Below are positions 41,921 through 50,257 of a stretch of 64,000 nt of DNA, piece after piece. The stretch is taken from positions 1-64,000 of the forward strand of contig DASXFV010000095.1 of NCBI GenBank assembly GCA_036489445.1, read 5' to 3'. The translations under genes and the position numbers were made by a program. The notes beneath the pieces were generated by a model, which did no database searches, was not told the DNA's origin, and was given only the letters and a program-made list of their open reading frames with translations. The DNA is from DAIDKA01 sp036489445 (lineage in GTDB: Bacteria > Pseudomonadota > Gammaproteobacteria > Steroidobacterales > Steroidobacteraceae). Within the stretch, counting starts at the first letter, position 1, and every line of letters starts with the position of its first letter.

Positions 41921-43388
41921 GGTTCAGCGATTCGGCGACAAGCACCTGGGCGGCGACTTCTTCGCGACCCTGCGGTTCGAAGGGGAGATCTTCGATTGCG
42001 AGGTTGAGGGCGAGATCCCGCGCGACATCCGTGGGACGTTCTACCGCCTGGGCGGTGACTGGTTGTACCCGCCGAAATACCCGAACGAGGTGCCCTTCAG
42101 CGCGGACGGCTACATCTCGATGTTTCGGTTCCACGACGGACGCGTGGACTACAAGGGACGCTTCGTGCGCACGCCGCGCTACCTGGCGAACCGCAAGGCC
42201 GGACGGCAGCTTTTCGGCAATTACCGCAACCGCGGCGGCGACGATCCTTCGGTGCGGGGCTTGAGCGGCACCGTCACGAACACGACGCCGGTAGTCCACG
42301 CCGGCCGCCTGTTTGCGACCAAGGAGGACGCGCGACCCTACGAGATCGACCCCCATACGCTCGAGACGAAGGGCGAGTACGACTTCGGCGGCAAGCTTTC
42401 GAGCCTGACGTTCACGGCACATCCGAAGATCGATCCCGTGACCGGCGAGATGATCGCCTTCGGCTTCGAGGCAACCGGCGAAGCCTCCACGGACCTGTTC
42501 GTCTACTTCATCGACAAGGGCGGCCAGGTGAAGCGCGAGGTGCGTCTGCAGGTGCCCTACGTGAGTGAGAACCACGACATGGCGATCACCCGCACCCATG
42601 TCGTGATCCCGCATTTCCCACTGACCACGAGCAAGGAGTGGCTGGCCGCATCCCCCGAGAACCTCCACTGGTACTGGGACGAGCAGCTGCCCGGATATCT
42701 GCTGGTATTACCGCGCGATGGCGACGCCAAGGATGCACGCTGGATCAAGGGGCCGCCGCACGCCATGGGGCATACGCTGAACGCCAGATCCGAGGGCAAC
42801 AAACTGGTGATCGACGGCACGGTGTCGGACGCGAACCCGTATCCGTTCTTCCCCAACCGCTCCGGAGCGCCGTGGACGCCGCAGACCGGCATGGCCACCA
42901 TCCGCCGCTGGATCGTGGACTTGGGATCGAAGAGCGATGGCTGGGAAGAGCAGGCGCCCTTCCCCCAGTTCTTCGGGGGCCTGCCGCGCATCGACGACCG
43001 ATTCTTGACACACCCCTATCGTTACGGCTACCTGGGTCACACCGATTTCAGCCGCCCGCCGAGCGTAAAACTGGACGGCCCACCCTCCTTCCCGCTCACC
43101 AACAGTCTCGGCCGCTTCGATGTGGCGGCGGGCACGAGCGAGACCCTGTTCGTGGGCGATGGAGGCACTCTGCAGGAGGCGTGCTTCGTGCCAAAGGGCC
43201 GCGGCGCGGCCGAGGGCGAGGGCTACCTGGTGGCCGTGTTCAGCAACCTGGTCGAGCGGCGCTCGGAGCTGCTGGTGATCGATGCCCGGCGCATGCAGGA
43301 ACTGGCGCGAGTCATCCTGCCCTTCCCCACCGCCGGGCAGGTGCACGGGGTGTGGGCGCCGTATGAGGATCTGCCATTCGCGGGGTAA
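41919..43388 (+). CDS. Second carotenoid/lignostilbene cleavage oxygenase
   Basis: ATG 41919 (MVQRFGDKHLGGDFF) was chosen; an in-frame ATG at 41874 exists. The 489-residue protein has the four histidine ligands: H168 (TFTAHPKID), H219 (ENHDMAIT), H285 (AMGHTLNARSEG) and a C-terminal histidine in GQVHGVWAPYED. It shares the N-terminal GEIPRDIRGTFYRLGGD plan with the first oxygenase, yet differs over most of its length, so it is a paralogue rather than a recent copy. It stands alone, between a TA module and tRNA-Lys. Substrate unknown. Confidence 0.9.
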   Translation: MVQRFGDKHLGGDFFATLRFEGEIFDCEVEGEIPRDIRGTFYRLGGDWLYPPKYPNEVPFSADGYISMFRFHDGRVDYKGRFVRTPRYLANRKAGRQLFGNYRNRGGDDPSVRGLSGTVTNTTPVVHAGRLFATKEDARPYEIDPHTLETKGEYDFGGKLSSLTFTAHPKIDPVTGEMIAFGFEATGEASTDLFVYFIDKGGQVKREVRLQVPYVSENHDMAITRTHVVIPHFPLTTSKEWLAASPENLHWYWDEQLPGYLLVLPRDGDAKDARWIKGPPHAMGHTLNARSEGNKLVIDGTVSDANPYPFFPNRSGAPWTPQTGMATIRRWIVDLGSKSDGWEEQAPFPQFFGGLPRIDDRFLTHPYRYGYLGHTDFSRPPSVKLDGPPSFPLTNSLGRFDVAAGTSETLFVGDGGTLQEACFVPKGRGAAEGEGYLVAVFSNLVERRSELLVIDARRMQELARVILPFPTAGQVHGVWAPYEDLPFAG

Positions 43389-43465
43389 GACGGCGGGCGG
43401 CGTCTCAATTCGCATGCGCATTGCGATCAGCTTCGGGATGGTCGCAGCGTTGCAACGCTATGGAT

Positions 43466-43541
<76 letters not shown>

Positions 43542-43726
43542 TGATTGTCCACCCCGTGGGTGGGCGGCGATTCTATCCGAACTGACCCGCCCGTGCGCAA
43601 GCCTAATTGGGGTGGGCCGGCGATCGCGATGCGCACGCGCCATTCCGGCGTGTCGTGCGATGCCGCAATGGCGGGGACCCGGTGATCGAGGCGCGGTTAC
43701 CGCATTGTCTGGATTGGCGATCGGTC

Positions 43727-43784
43727 TTGCAAAATGGCGGTGAAGTCGCCATTATGAGGCGCAAAATGGCGGAACAGTCGCCAT
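43727..43784 (+). promoter_or_regulatory. Promoter overlain by twin palindromes upstream of the AAA/DUF4143 gene
   Basis: Two copies of ATGGCG-N7-CGCCAT, in longer shared context GCAAAATGGCGG...AGTCGCCAT, lie at 43733-43753 and 43765-43784, with centres 32 bp (about three helical turns) apart. TTGCAA (43727-43732), a 17-bp spacer and CATTAT (43750-43755) form a possible promoter with the first palindrome in its spacer. The second covers the expected transcription start. The arrangement predicts cooperative repression. Confidence 0.6.
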
Positions 43785-43798
43785 ATTGCTGATCACCT

Positions 43799-44950
43799 AT
43801 GGAATTCATCCAACGCCTGCTGACCCCCGGCAAGGACCATTTCTTTCTCCTCGGGCCACGCGGGACCGGCAAGACATCCTGGTGTGCGCACCAGTATCCC
43901 GACGCTTTGCGTGTCGACCTCCTCAATCCCGCGGTTCTACGGCGGTATTCCGTCGAGCCCGAGTATCTCATCAACCTCGTCGAGGCCAATACCAAGGCCC
44001 GACACAACATCATCGATGAGATTCAGAAGCTCCCCGCCCTGCTCGAAGTCGTACATCTGCTGATCGAGCGCAAGACAGGGCAGCCATTCATACTTACCGG
44101 ATCGAGCGCTCGCAAACTACGCCGCCAGGGAGTCAATTTGCTCGGCGGTCGCGCCCGCCAGAAGCTCATGTACCCTTACATGGCCGCAGAACTCGGCAAG
44201 CGCTTCAAACTGGACACGGCGCTGCGGCAGGGAATGCTTCCGGTCGTATGGGCAGCGGCAGATCCCAACGCTGTCCTAGAGGCATACAATGCGCTCTATC
44301 TGCACGAGGAAGTGCAAATGGAAGGGCTCGTGCGCAACATCGGGGCCTTCTCCCGCTTCCTGCAGGCCATGAGCTTCAGTCACGCCGCGGTGCTCAATCT
44401 GGCCAATGTCTCGCGTGAGGCTCAGGTCAGTCGCAAGACTGTCGAAGGCTATCTGGAAGTCCTCGAGGATCTGCTGCTCGGATTCCGGATCGATGTCTTC
44501 AACCGCCGCGCCAAGCGAGAACTCGCAGCTCATCCCAAATTTTACTTTTTTGATGCCGGTGTCTTTCGCGCCAACCGACCTGCCGGGCCTCTCGATGCGA
44601 CATCCGAACTCGACGGTGCAGCGCTCGAGGGACTGGTCGCGCAGCACCTCCATGCCTGGCGGGGCTACTCAGGCGGCAAGCACAGCTTGCACTACTGGCA
44701 GACTCGATCGCGAACCGAGGTGGATTTTGTCATTTATGGCGAATCCGGGCTCTATGCGATCGAAGTCAAGAATTCGCGGCGGGTCGATTCCAGCGATCTC
44801 ACGGCCCTGCAGCATTTCGCCGAGGATTACCCGCAGAGCCGCCGTTACCTGCTCTATCGCGGCGAGGATCGGCTGAAGCGCGACGGCGTACTGTGCATGC
44901 CTTGTGAGGAATTCCTGCTGGCGCTGAGGCCTGACAGCTTTCCGGAGTGA
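43799..44950 (+). CDS. AAA_14/DUF4143 ATP-binding protein
   Basis: The 383-residue protein has Walker A LLGPRGTGKTSW at about 17-28 and Walker B NIIDEIQKLPALLEVVH near 70-86. The TGSSARKLRR sensor segment follows, and a C-terminal DUF4143 module (SRKTVEGYLEVLEDLLLGF, KFYFFDAGV and a restriction-endonuclease-like tail GKHSLHYWQTRSRTEVDFVI...YAIEVKNS). The D-(x)n-ExK pattern in that tail resembles PD-(D/E)xK nuclease folds. The family is abundant, function unsettled, often in TA- or mobile-element-rich regions. Preceded by twin palindromes; no clear ribosome-binding site. Confidence 0.85.
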   Translation: MEFIQRLLTPGKDHFFLLGPRGTGKTSWCAHQYPDALRVDLLNPAVLRRYSVEPEYLINLVEANTKARHNIIDEIQKLPALLEVVHLLIERKTGQPFILTGSSARKLRRQGVNLLGGRARQKLMYPYMAAELGKRFKLDTALRQGMLPVVWAAADPNAVLEAYNALYLHEEVQMEGLVRNIGAFSRFLQAMSFSHAAVLNLANVSREAQVSRKTVEGYLEVLEDLLLGFRIDVFNRRAKRELAAHPKFYFFDAGVFRANRPAGPLDATSELDGAALEGLVAQHLHAWRGYSGGKHSLHYWQTRSRTEVDFVIYGESGLYAIEVKNSRRVDSSDLTALQHFAEDYPQSRRYLLYRGEDRLKRDGVLCMPCEEFLLALRPDSFPE

Positions 44951-44964
44951 TGCAATGGGCCACA

Positions 44965-44983
44965 GCCGCAAATTGGCTGCGGC
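44965..44983 (+). terminator. Short hairpin after the AAA/DUF4143 gene
   Basis: GCCGCA and TGCGGC form a 6-bp stem with a 7-nt loop, 15 bp past the stop codon. There is no U-tract, so termination strength is doubtful. Confidence 0.3.
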
Positions 44984-45088
44984 GTCAACGGCCGTTGGCC
45001 TTTGCGACAGGTGTTGGGCTGAGAGATTCCCAGGCGCGCGGCGGTCTGGGCGTGGGTCAGGCAATGTGCATGTGGGCAAGGCCCGGAG

Positions 45089-45118
45089 TTGACACCAACC
45101 GTACGGCGCCGTACAGTT
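45089..45118 (+). promoter_or_regulatory. Promoter and 14-bp palindromic operator of the Phd/VapC module
   Basis: A consensus -35 TTGACA (45089-45094), a 17-bp spacer and TACAGT (45112-45117). The perfect palindrome GTACGGCGCCGTAC (45101-45114) lies in the spacer and runs into the -10, with AAC/GTT arms extending the symmetry (45097-45118). Transcription would start at about 45124-45125, at the antitoxin ATG, again predicting a leaderless message under autorepression. Confidence 0.65.
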
Positions 45119-45124
45119 TTGCGT

Positions 45125-45376
45125 ATGAAAGCACCACACAAAGGCGCAGAGGAAGCGCGCAACCAGTTGCCCGATCTGCTCGCCGCGGCCGAAAAGGGCA
45201 GGTCGACGATTATCACCAGGCACGGGCGTCCCGTGGCGGCGCTGGTCCCAGTAGATGCCTACGAGGCGGGCGGAAAACAGCAGCCGCTCATCCCTGTTGC
45301 TGGATCCGGCCGCGGAATGTGGGGCGAGGATGTCACGCGTACCGTGAAGCACCTACGCGACGAATGGAATCCCTAG
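45125..45376 (+). CDS. Phd/YefM-family antitoxin
   Basis: The 83-residue protein starts at ATG 45125 without a Shine-Dalgarno. The N-terminal Phd fold is clear: GAEEARNQLPDLLAAAEKG, then RSTIITRHGRPVAALVPVDAY. A C-terminal toxin-binding helix lies around DVTRTVKHLRDEWNP. It would bind the palindrome just upstream and neutralise the PIN toxin, whose start overlaps its stop by 13 bp. Confidence 0.85.
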   Translation: MKAPHKGAEEARNQLPDLLAAAEKGRSTIITRHGRPVAALVPVDAYEAGGKQQPLIPVAGSGRGMWGEDVTRTVKHLRDEWNP

Positions 45377-45789
45377 ACCTGTCCGGCCTGCCGGCACAGG
45401 CCCTGGTTCTGGTGGACTCGGCACCCATCATCTATTTCCTGGATGGGCACCCGGCACTGGGCCCGCGATTCAAGCCGCTTTTCGACGCTCACGCCGCCGG
45501 GAAGATTCGCTTCATCATCACGACGATTACGGTTGCCGAGGTCCTGACAGGTCCGCTCCAAGCGCGTGACGAAGCGCTGGTCAGACGGTATCGCGCCATT
45601 CTCGAATCCTGGTCGCCGCTCGAACTCGACGTCGCGACGGCTGAAAGTGCGGCGCGTTTGCGCGCAACACTGCGGCTTAAACTTCCCGATGCCGTCCAGG
45701 CTGCCAGCGCGCTCGCGGTCAACGCTGCCGCTCTGGTCACGCATGACCGTGACTTCTCACGCGTGCGATCGCTGCGGATCATCGCCTGA
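45364..45789 (+). CDS. PIN-domain toxin (VapC-like), intact active site
   Basis: The 141-residue protein has the full acidic set: D18 (LVLVDSAPIIYFLDG), E59 (TTITVAEVLTGPL), D109 (KLPDAVQAASAL) and D128/D130 (VTHDRDFSRV). VapC toxins are Mg2+-dependent RNases cutting tRNA or rRNA. ATG 45364 lies inside the antitoxin 3' end. The gene is convergent with, and overlaps by 33 bp, the truncated PIN gene on the other strand. Confidence 0.87.
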   Translation: MESLDLSGLPAQALVLVDSAPIIYFLDGHPALGPRFKPLFDAHAAGKIRFIITTITVAEVLTGPLQARDEALVRRYRAILESWSPLELDVATAESAARLRATLRLKLPDAVQAASALAVNAAALVTHDRDFSRVRSLRIIA

Positions 45790-45981
45790 CTTTCGCAGAA
45801 CCTGGAAGCGGCGGCCCACGGTATTGCCCACCTCGTAGAGCCAAAGGCTCGGTACGATGGCGCGCACAAGGTCGTCGCATATTGCCTTGCGCAGCAGCAG
45901 CGCCTGGTCCGCGTCAGGCTCCGTGCCTGCCGGAAGCGCCCACTTGAGGATGACGGACGCGTCCGGCACCACGATCACCAT
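45757..45981 (-). pseudogene. 3'-truncated PIN-domain toxin gene
   Basis: The 74-residue product keeps only the N-terminal half of a VapC: D7 in VVPDASVILKWALPAG and E50 in VPSLWLYEVGNTVGRR. It then ends in a tail read from the antisense of the neighbouring toxin gene. The two C-terminal aspartates are missing, so it should be inactive. The antitoxin gene 3 bp upstream is whole. The break near 45790 coincides with the end of the adjacent Phd/VapC module, suggesting that module's arrival removed the 3' half. Confidence 0.75.
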
Positions 45982-45984
45982 GAA

Positions 45985-46215
45985 TCAGTGCCTCCGCTCT
46001 CGGTCCTCTCGAATCCATTGCGCGACTTCCGCCGAGCTGGCGTCGGGCAGACGGCTGCGAAGTCCGTCGAGTTCCTGTGCTGCGCTGTTTCGACGACGGC
46101 GCAGGACCCACGCGCGCAATGCCTCATTGACGGCACGGCTGCGCGCGCCGGCAGGGATCTTCCCGAGGATCCGCCAAGTGTCCTCGTCGAACATGATATT
46201 GATGCGCTTGCTCAT
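45985..46215 (-). CDS. Ribbon-helix-helix (CopG-like) antitoxin, partner of the truncated PIN gene
   Basis: ATG 46215 gives a 76-residue protein: N-terminal strand MSKRINIMFDEDTWRIL, then helix RSRAVNEALRAWVLRRRR, and a C-terminal segment LPDASSAEVAQWIREDRERRH for toxin binding. Located 3 bp before the truncated PIN gene and just after an 8-bp inverted repeat. With its toxin lost, it could still act as an antitoxin against related toxins or as a repressor. Confidence 0.75.
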   Translation of the reverse strand: MSKRINIMFDEDTWRILGKIPAGARSRAVNEALRAWVLRRRRNSAAQELDGLRSRLPDASSAEVAQWIREDRERRH

Positions 46216-46218
46216 GTG

Positions 46219-46246
46219 TCGAGGCTCCCGCGTCGAGAAGCCTCGA
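46219..46246 (-). promoter_or_regulatory. Inverted repeat upstream of the RHH antitoxin
   Basis: TCGAGGCT (46219-46226) and AGCCTCGA (46239-46246) are perfectly complementary, 12 bp apart, ending 4 bp before the ATG. RHH antitoxins bind such sites for autorepression. No clear -10/-35 pair was found. Confidence 0.45.
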
Positions 46247-46297
46247 TGCCGGCCGCGCCATAGGGTGCCTCGCCGAAGACCTCCTGCAAGCTCCAAC

Positions 46298-49200
46298 TCA
46301 CGACAGCAGCAATTCCAGATCCTCCCTCCCCAGATTGCGCAGCAACCCCTCATTGGCCCCCACGATGGCATCGGCGAGATCGCGCTTGGTGTTCTGCAGC
46401 TCCAGCACCTTTTCCTCCACTGTGCCGCGTGCGATGAGGCGGTAGGCGAAGACCTGGTTGGTTTGGCCGATACGGTGGGCGCGATCGATGGCCTGCGCCT
46501 CTACCGCCGGGTTCCACCAGGGGTCGAGCAGGAAGACATACTGCGCCGCCGTCAGGTTCAGGCCAATGCCGCCGGCTTTCAGGCTGATCAGGAAGAGTTT
46601 GCATTCCGGGTTGGTCTGGAAGTGCTCGACACAGGATTGACGGTCGCGGGTCTTGCCGTCGAGGTACTCGTAGGGGATCTCTTCGCGGTCGAGATGCTGC
46701 CGCAGGATCGACAGCATCCCGGTGAATTGCGAGAACACCAGTGTCTTGTGGCCCTCCCCGATCACCTCCAGCACCCGGGGCAGCAACACGTCGAGCTTGG
46801 CGGAGGGCTCCGCAACCTGCCCCTTGTCGAGCAGGCCAGGATGGATCGCCGCCTGACGCAGGCGCAGCAGCGCCTCGAGGATCTGAATCTTCGCTCTCCC
46901 CATGCCGCCGGTTTGCACGCGTTTCAGGAGCGCCGCGCGGTAATGGTCGCGCAATTGGTCGTAGAGCCTGCGTTGCCGGGTATCGAGTTCGCAGTAGAGT
47001 GTTTGTTCGACTTTGGGCGGCAGATCCCGCGCCACCTGCTCCTTGGTCCGGCGCAGGAGAAACGGGCGCAGCGCGCGCGCCAGGAGCGTGCGCGTACTCT
47101 CATCGGGATTGCGCGCGGCGCCGTGGGCCATCTTGAAAACCGACGCCGCACCGAGCATGCCGGGATTCAGGAACTCGAACAGACTCCACAGCTCGCCCAG
47201 GTGATTTTCGATGGGTGTGCCGCTCAGCGCGAGGCGGTGATCCGCCTGGAGCAGCCGCGCGGACTTGGCCGATACCGAGCCGGCGTTCTTGATGGCCTGC
47301 GCCTCATCGAGAATGAGGTAATCGAATCTCACATCCCTGAAATCCGCCGCATCGTTGCGCAACGTGCCGTAGGTGGTCAGAACGAGATCATAATCCTCGA
47401 AATGCCCGAAGCCTCTCAGGCGCAGGGTACCGGTGTGATCGAGCACCCGCAGGCGCGGGGCGAAACGCGCGGCCTCCTGTTTCCAATTGAAGATCAGTGA
47501 TTTTGGGACGACGGCCAGCGACGGTGCGGCCACTTTGCCGCGCCTGCGCAGGTCACGCCGCGCTTCCAGCAAGGCCAGTACCTGCACGGTTTTACCCAGA
47601 CCCATGTCATCGGCCAGACAACCGCCGAAGCCGAACCGCCGCAGAAAATCAAACCAACCCAGCGCGTCGCGTTGATAGGGACGCAGCTCACCCTTGAATC
47701 CGGCGGGCGCCTCGAGCGCCTGAATGCCGGCGAAGCTGCGCAGCTCATCGCGCACCTGCGTGAACAGCGCATCGCACCGGGCTGCGGGTTGGGCCGCCAG
47801 CAGCGCATCCAGCAGGCCCGCCTGGCTGCGCTTGAATCGCAAGTGATCGCCGTGTGCAGCGCCAAGTCCGGCGAGCAGGCCATATTGCTGCAACCACTCC
47901 TGCGGCAGCAAACCGAAGTTGCCGTCGCCGAGCTTCACCATGTTCTCGCCGCGCCGCATGGCGGCCAGCAATTCGGGCAACTGCACCATCGTGCCGCCGA
48001 AATCCACCGCACCGTGCAGTTCGAACCAATCGACGCCGGAACTGACTTGGATCTCGATCTTGCCAGGGGAGCGATACACCTTGCCCTGCGCTTCGACGTA
48101 CCAGCCCGCGGCCGTCAGTTCGCGTACCACGGCAGGCAAAGAGCGTGCCGGCAGCTCGAAACTGGGCTTGCTTTCCCGGTAGCCGGACACTGCCTGCCGC
48201 CAGCCCAGCAGAGGCAACCGCTGCTCGGCGGCGCTCTCGGCGGTAAAGTCACGCAACAGCGCCCGCCGCCCGGCGACTTGAACCGTACGTCGCTCCGACT
48301 GGCCGCTGGCGATGATGATGCCGTTGTAATCGAAGCTCAGCTCGCCACGCAGCTGATCGATGCGCGGGCTGCTCCTGTCGGGCTTGATGGTGAGCCGGGG
48401 GCGCGGGGTGAGAACCACCTCTTCGTAGCGCAGTTCTTCCGGCAGGTCCAGCGGCGGCAACCGCGATTGGCACAGCAACTCGGCCAGAAATTCCTCGCGC
48501 TGCACCATGGGTACCCGCAGCGGCCCCTGTTCGCGCAGCAAGGCAATCCAATTGAACGCACCGTGGTGTTCATAAAGTGCGGCCCATTCCTGCGTAAAAA
48601 AGATGCCCGCATCGTGCAGCATGAGCGGCGAGGTCAAATCCAGCCGCTCCCCGCCCCGCCACAGCACACCGGCCACCTCATACTGCTCGCCCTCCTGGCA
48701 ACGGCGTACCTCGAGCCGGAATTGCCACGGCTCACCGTCCTGCCACCTCAAGGGTGGGCTGTGCCGGTCATCCTCGTCTTGCGTTTGCAGGCGCAGATGG
48801 CAACGTCCGGTTCGACACAGCAGCGGCAAAATCAGCCGTGGTTGCGGATCGCTCAGGCCGTAACGATACGGCAGCGTGGCGCCGTGCGAGGGAGTGTACG
48901 CGTAGGCATGGTAAGCGTGGCTCTCCACCGGCGTCGCACCCGCGAGAAAGGCGAGGATATGCCGATCATTGACATTGGGAAGCTGTTGCTGCCACTCACG
49001 TCGCAGATATCGCGGCTTCGGTTTGCTCCAGCCGCCGTCCATCTTGAGATCGCGGCAGAGGATATCGAGGTACAGGTCACCGGCGGCCTGTGCATTCGCG
49101 ACGTCGATCACGTAGATCAGTTCACGTGTCGGCGACCAGGGCTCGGACGAGGGCGAATAGGCGGGCATCAGCCTGGAATGAAGCCCGGCCAGCTGTTTGC

Positions 49201-49678
49201 GCCAGCTTGGCGTCCTGGGACTGCTGGGGCGGCGTGGTGCGGGCGATTTCATCACCTGCCGGGCGCGGGTGGGGCCCGGCGGCGGATACCGCGACTCCTC
49301 CTCGCGGTCCCCATCGTATTCCTCGTAGTCATCATCATCGTCTGCATCGAATTCGTTATCAGGATCGTCATCGTCGATGCCCGGGTGCACCAGTTCGAGA
49401 CCCTTGCCTTGCAGCAGTTGCCGCTTCTCGGCCGCCAGGATGACCGCCCAGATGTGCTTGCACAGATCGATGTCGAAGTAAGGACAGGTGCAGGACGCGC
49501 GAATCTTCCGGCCTTCGCGTTCCAGCTCCACACGATAATGGCGCGAGCCTTTCACGGTAGCCACGACGCGGGCAGCGGAAGCCGAGTCGATGATCGCCCG
49601 GCCGCGGCGGAAGTAATCGGCACCGCGATGTTGGATCGCGCTGTCGAAATCATGGGCGAATTGTGCCGTCAGCGACAT
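46298..49678 (-). CDS. SWIM zinc-finger SNF2-family DNA-dependent ATPase/helicase
   Basis: ATG 49678 (MSLTAQFAHDFDSAIQHRG) is preferred; ATG 49738 is possible. The 1126-residue protein has a SWIM zinc finger (SCTCPYFDIDLCKHIWAVIL, C-x-C...C-x-H), an acidic Asp/Glu stretch (about 120-150) and a long middle domain. The SNF2 motor is at the C-terminus: motif I ADDMGLGKTVQVLALL, motif II LILDEAQAIKN, motif III LALSGTPIENHLGELWSLF, and motifs V/VI SLKAGGIGLNL and AIDRAHRIGQTNQVFAYRL. Bacterial SWI2/SNF2 proteins of this plan (HepA/RapA-like) remodel nucleic-acid complexes. It is flanked by TA modules on both sides. Confidence 0.92.
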   Translation of the reverse strand: MSLTAQFAHDFDSAIQHRGADYFRRGRAIIDSASAARVVATVKGSRHYRVELEREGRKIRASCTCPYFDIDLCKHIWAVILAAEKRQLLQGKGLELVHPGIDDDDPDNEFDADDDDDYEEYDGDREEESRYPPPGPTRARQVMKSPAPRRPSSPRTPSWRKQLAGLHSRLMPAYSPSSEPWSPTRELIYVIDVANAQAAGDLYLDILCRDLKMDGGWSKPKPRYLRREWQQQLPNVNDRHILAFLAGATPVESHAYHAYAYTPSHGATLPYRYGLSDPQPRLILPLLCRTGRCHLRLQTQDEDDRHSPPLRWQDGEPWQFRLEVRRCQEGEQYEVAGVLWRGGERLDLTSPLMLHDAGIFFTQEWAALYEHHGAFNWIALLREQGPLRVPMVQREEFLAELLCQSRLPPLDLPEELRYEEVVLTPRPRLTIKPDRSSPRIDQLRGELSFDYNGIIIASGQSERRTVQVAGRRALLRDFTAESAAEQRLPLLGWRQAVSGYRESKPSFELPARSLPAVVRELTAAGWYVEAQGKVYRSPGKIEIQVSSGVDWFELHGAVDFGGTMVQLPELLAAMRRGENMVKLGDGNFGLLPQEWLQQYGLLAGLGAAHGDHLRFKRSQAGLLDALLAAQPAARCDALFTQVRDELRSFAGIQALEAPAGFKGELRPYQRDALGWFDFLRRFGFGGCLADDMGLGKTVQVLALLEARRDLRRRGKVAAPSLAVVPKSLIFNWKQEAARFAPRLRVLDHTGTLRLRGFGHFEDYDLVLTTYGTLRNDAADFRDVRFDYLILDEAQAIKNAGSVSAKSARLLQADHRLALSGTPIENHLGELWSLFEFLNPGMLGAASVFKMAHGAARNPDESTRTLLARALRPFLLRRTKEQVARDLPPKVEQTLYCELDTRQRRLYDQLRDHYRAALLKRVQTGGMGRAKIQILEALLRLRQAAIHPGLLDKGQVAEPSAKLDVLLPRVLEVIGEGHKTLVFSQFTGMLSILRQHLDREEIPYEYLDGKTRDRQSCVEHFQTNPECKLFLISLKAGGIGLNLTAAQYVFLLDPWWNPAVEAQAIDRAHRIGQTNQVFAYRLIARGTVEEKVLELQNTKRDLADAIVGANEGLLRNLGREDLELLLS

Positions 49679-49852
49679 GCCTTCGTTCCCGCGGCTGGGC
49701 CCTGGCCCACAAAACGCGCAATGATACCCGAACATCAATCAGTTACGCGATTTCCACCGCCCGTGTGCGACGCAGGTGCGGAGTTTCGCTGCATGCGGGG
49801 CAACGCCGGACAACAATGGACTGTGGACTTGCCGCAATCGCCGACAGATGAA

Positions 49853-50257
49853 TCAGTGCCGTGGCACCAGACGCAGTCTGGTCTCGACCGCCACCAATTG
49901 CTCGAAATCCCTGTCATCGTGGAGAAGGGGTATGCGCGCCTCCACAGCCACCGCCGCGACCACGCAGTCATTTGCGCTGCGCGGCATAATACCTTGCCAG
50001 CGTGCGCGAGCATAAAGCCGACCGGCAGCGATATGCAATCCAAGCGGATCGGCGGCACCAAAGATCGGCAGGGCTGCGAAGTAGGCTTGAAGTTTGGCGA
50101 ATGCCGAGGCATCCGCCGCACCCTGAAGAACCTCCTGCACGATGACCGGACTGACGGCCGCCTCGCCGCCATCGAGAAGTTTCCTCAGTCGGACCACTGG
50201 CAGCGTCGAGGCATTGCATAGCAGGTCTATCCAGACAGTCGAATCAACCAGGATCAC
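49853..50257 (-). CDS. vapC: VapC-type PIN-domain toxin
   Basis: The 134-residue protein has the intact PIN residues: D5 (ILVDSTVWIDLL), E42 (SPVIVQEVLQGA), D97 (RSANDCVVAAVAV) and D115/D117 (LLHDDRDFEQL). It is a ribonuclease toxin by family. Its start lies inside the vapB 3' end (14-bp overlap). Confidence 0.9.
   Translation of the reverse strand: MILVDSTVWIDLLCNASTLPVVRLRKLLDGGEAAVSPVIVQEVLQGAADASAFAKLQAYFAALPIFGAADPLGLHIAAGRLYARARWQGIMPRSANDCVVAAVAVEARIPLLHDDRDFEQLVAVETRLRLVPRH

Noticed and set aside
43542..43726. A further gene between tRNA-Lys and the AAA/DUF4143 operator
   Set aside because: Open frames here are short, lack ribosome-binding sites and have no motif; the stretch holds only the probable tRNA-Lys promoter.
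47672..50221. An 849-codon plus-strand open frame
   Set aside because: Antisense to the SNF2 gene and the vapC gene; no domain, biased composition.
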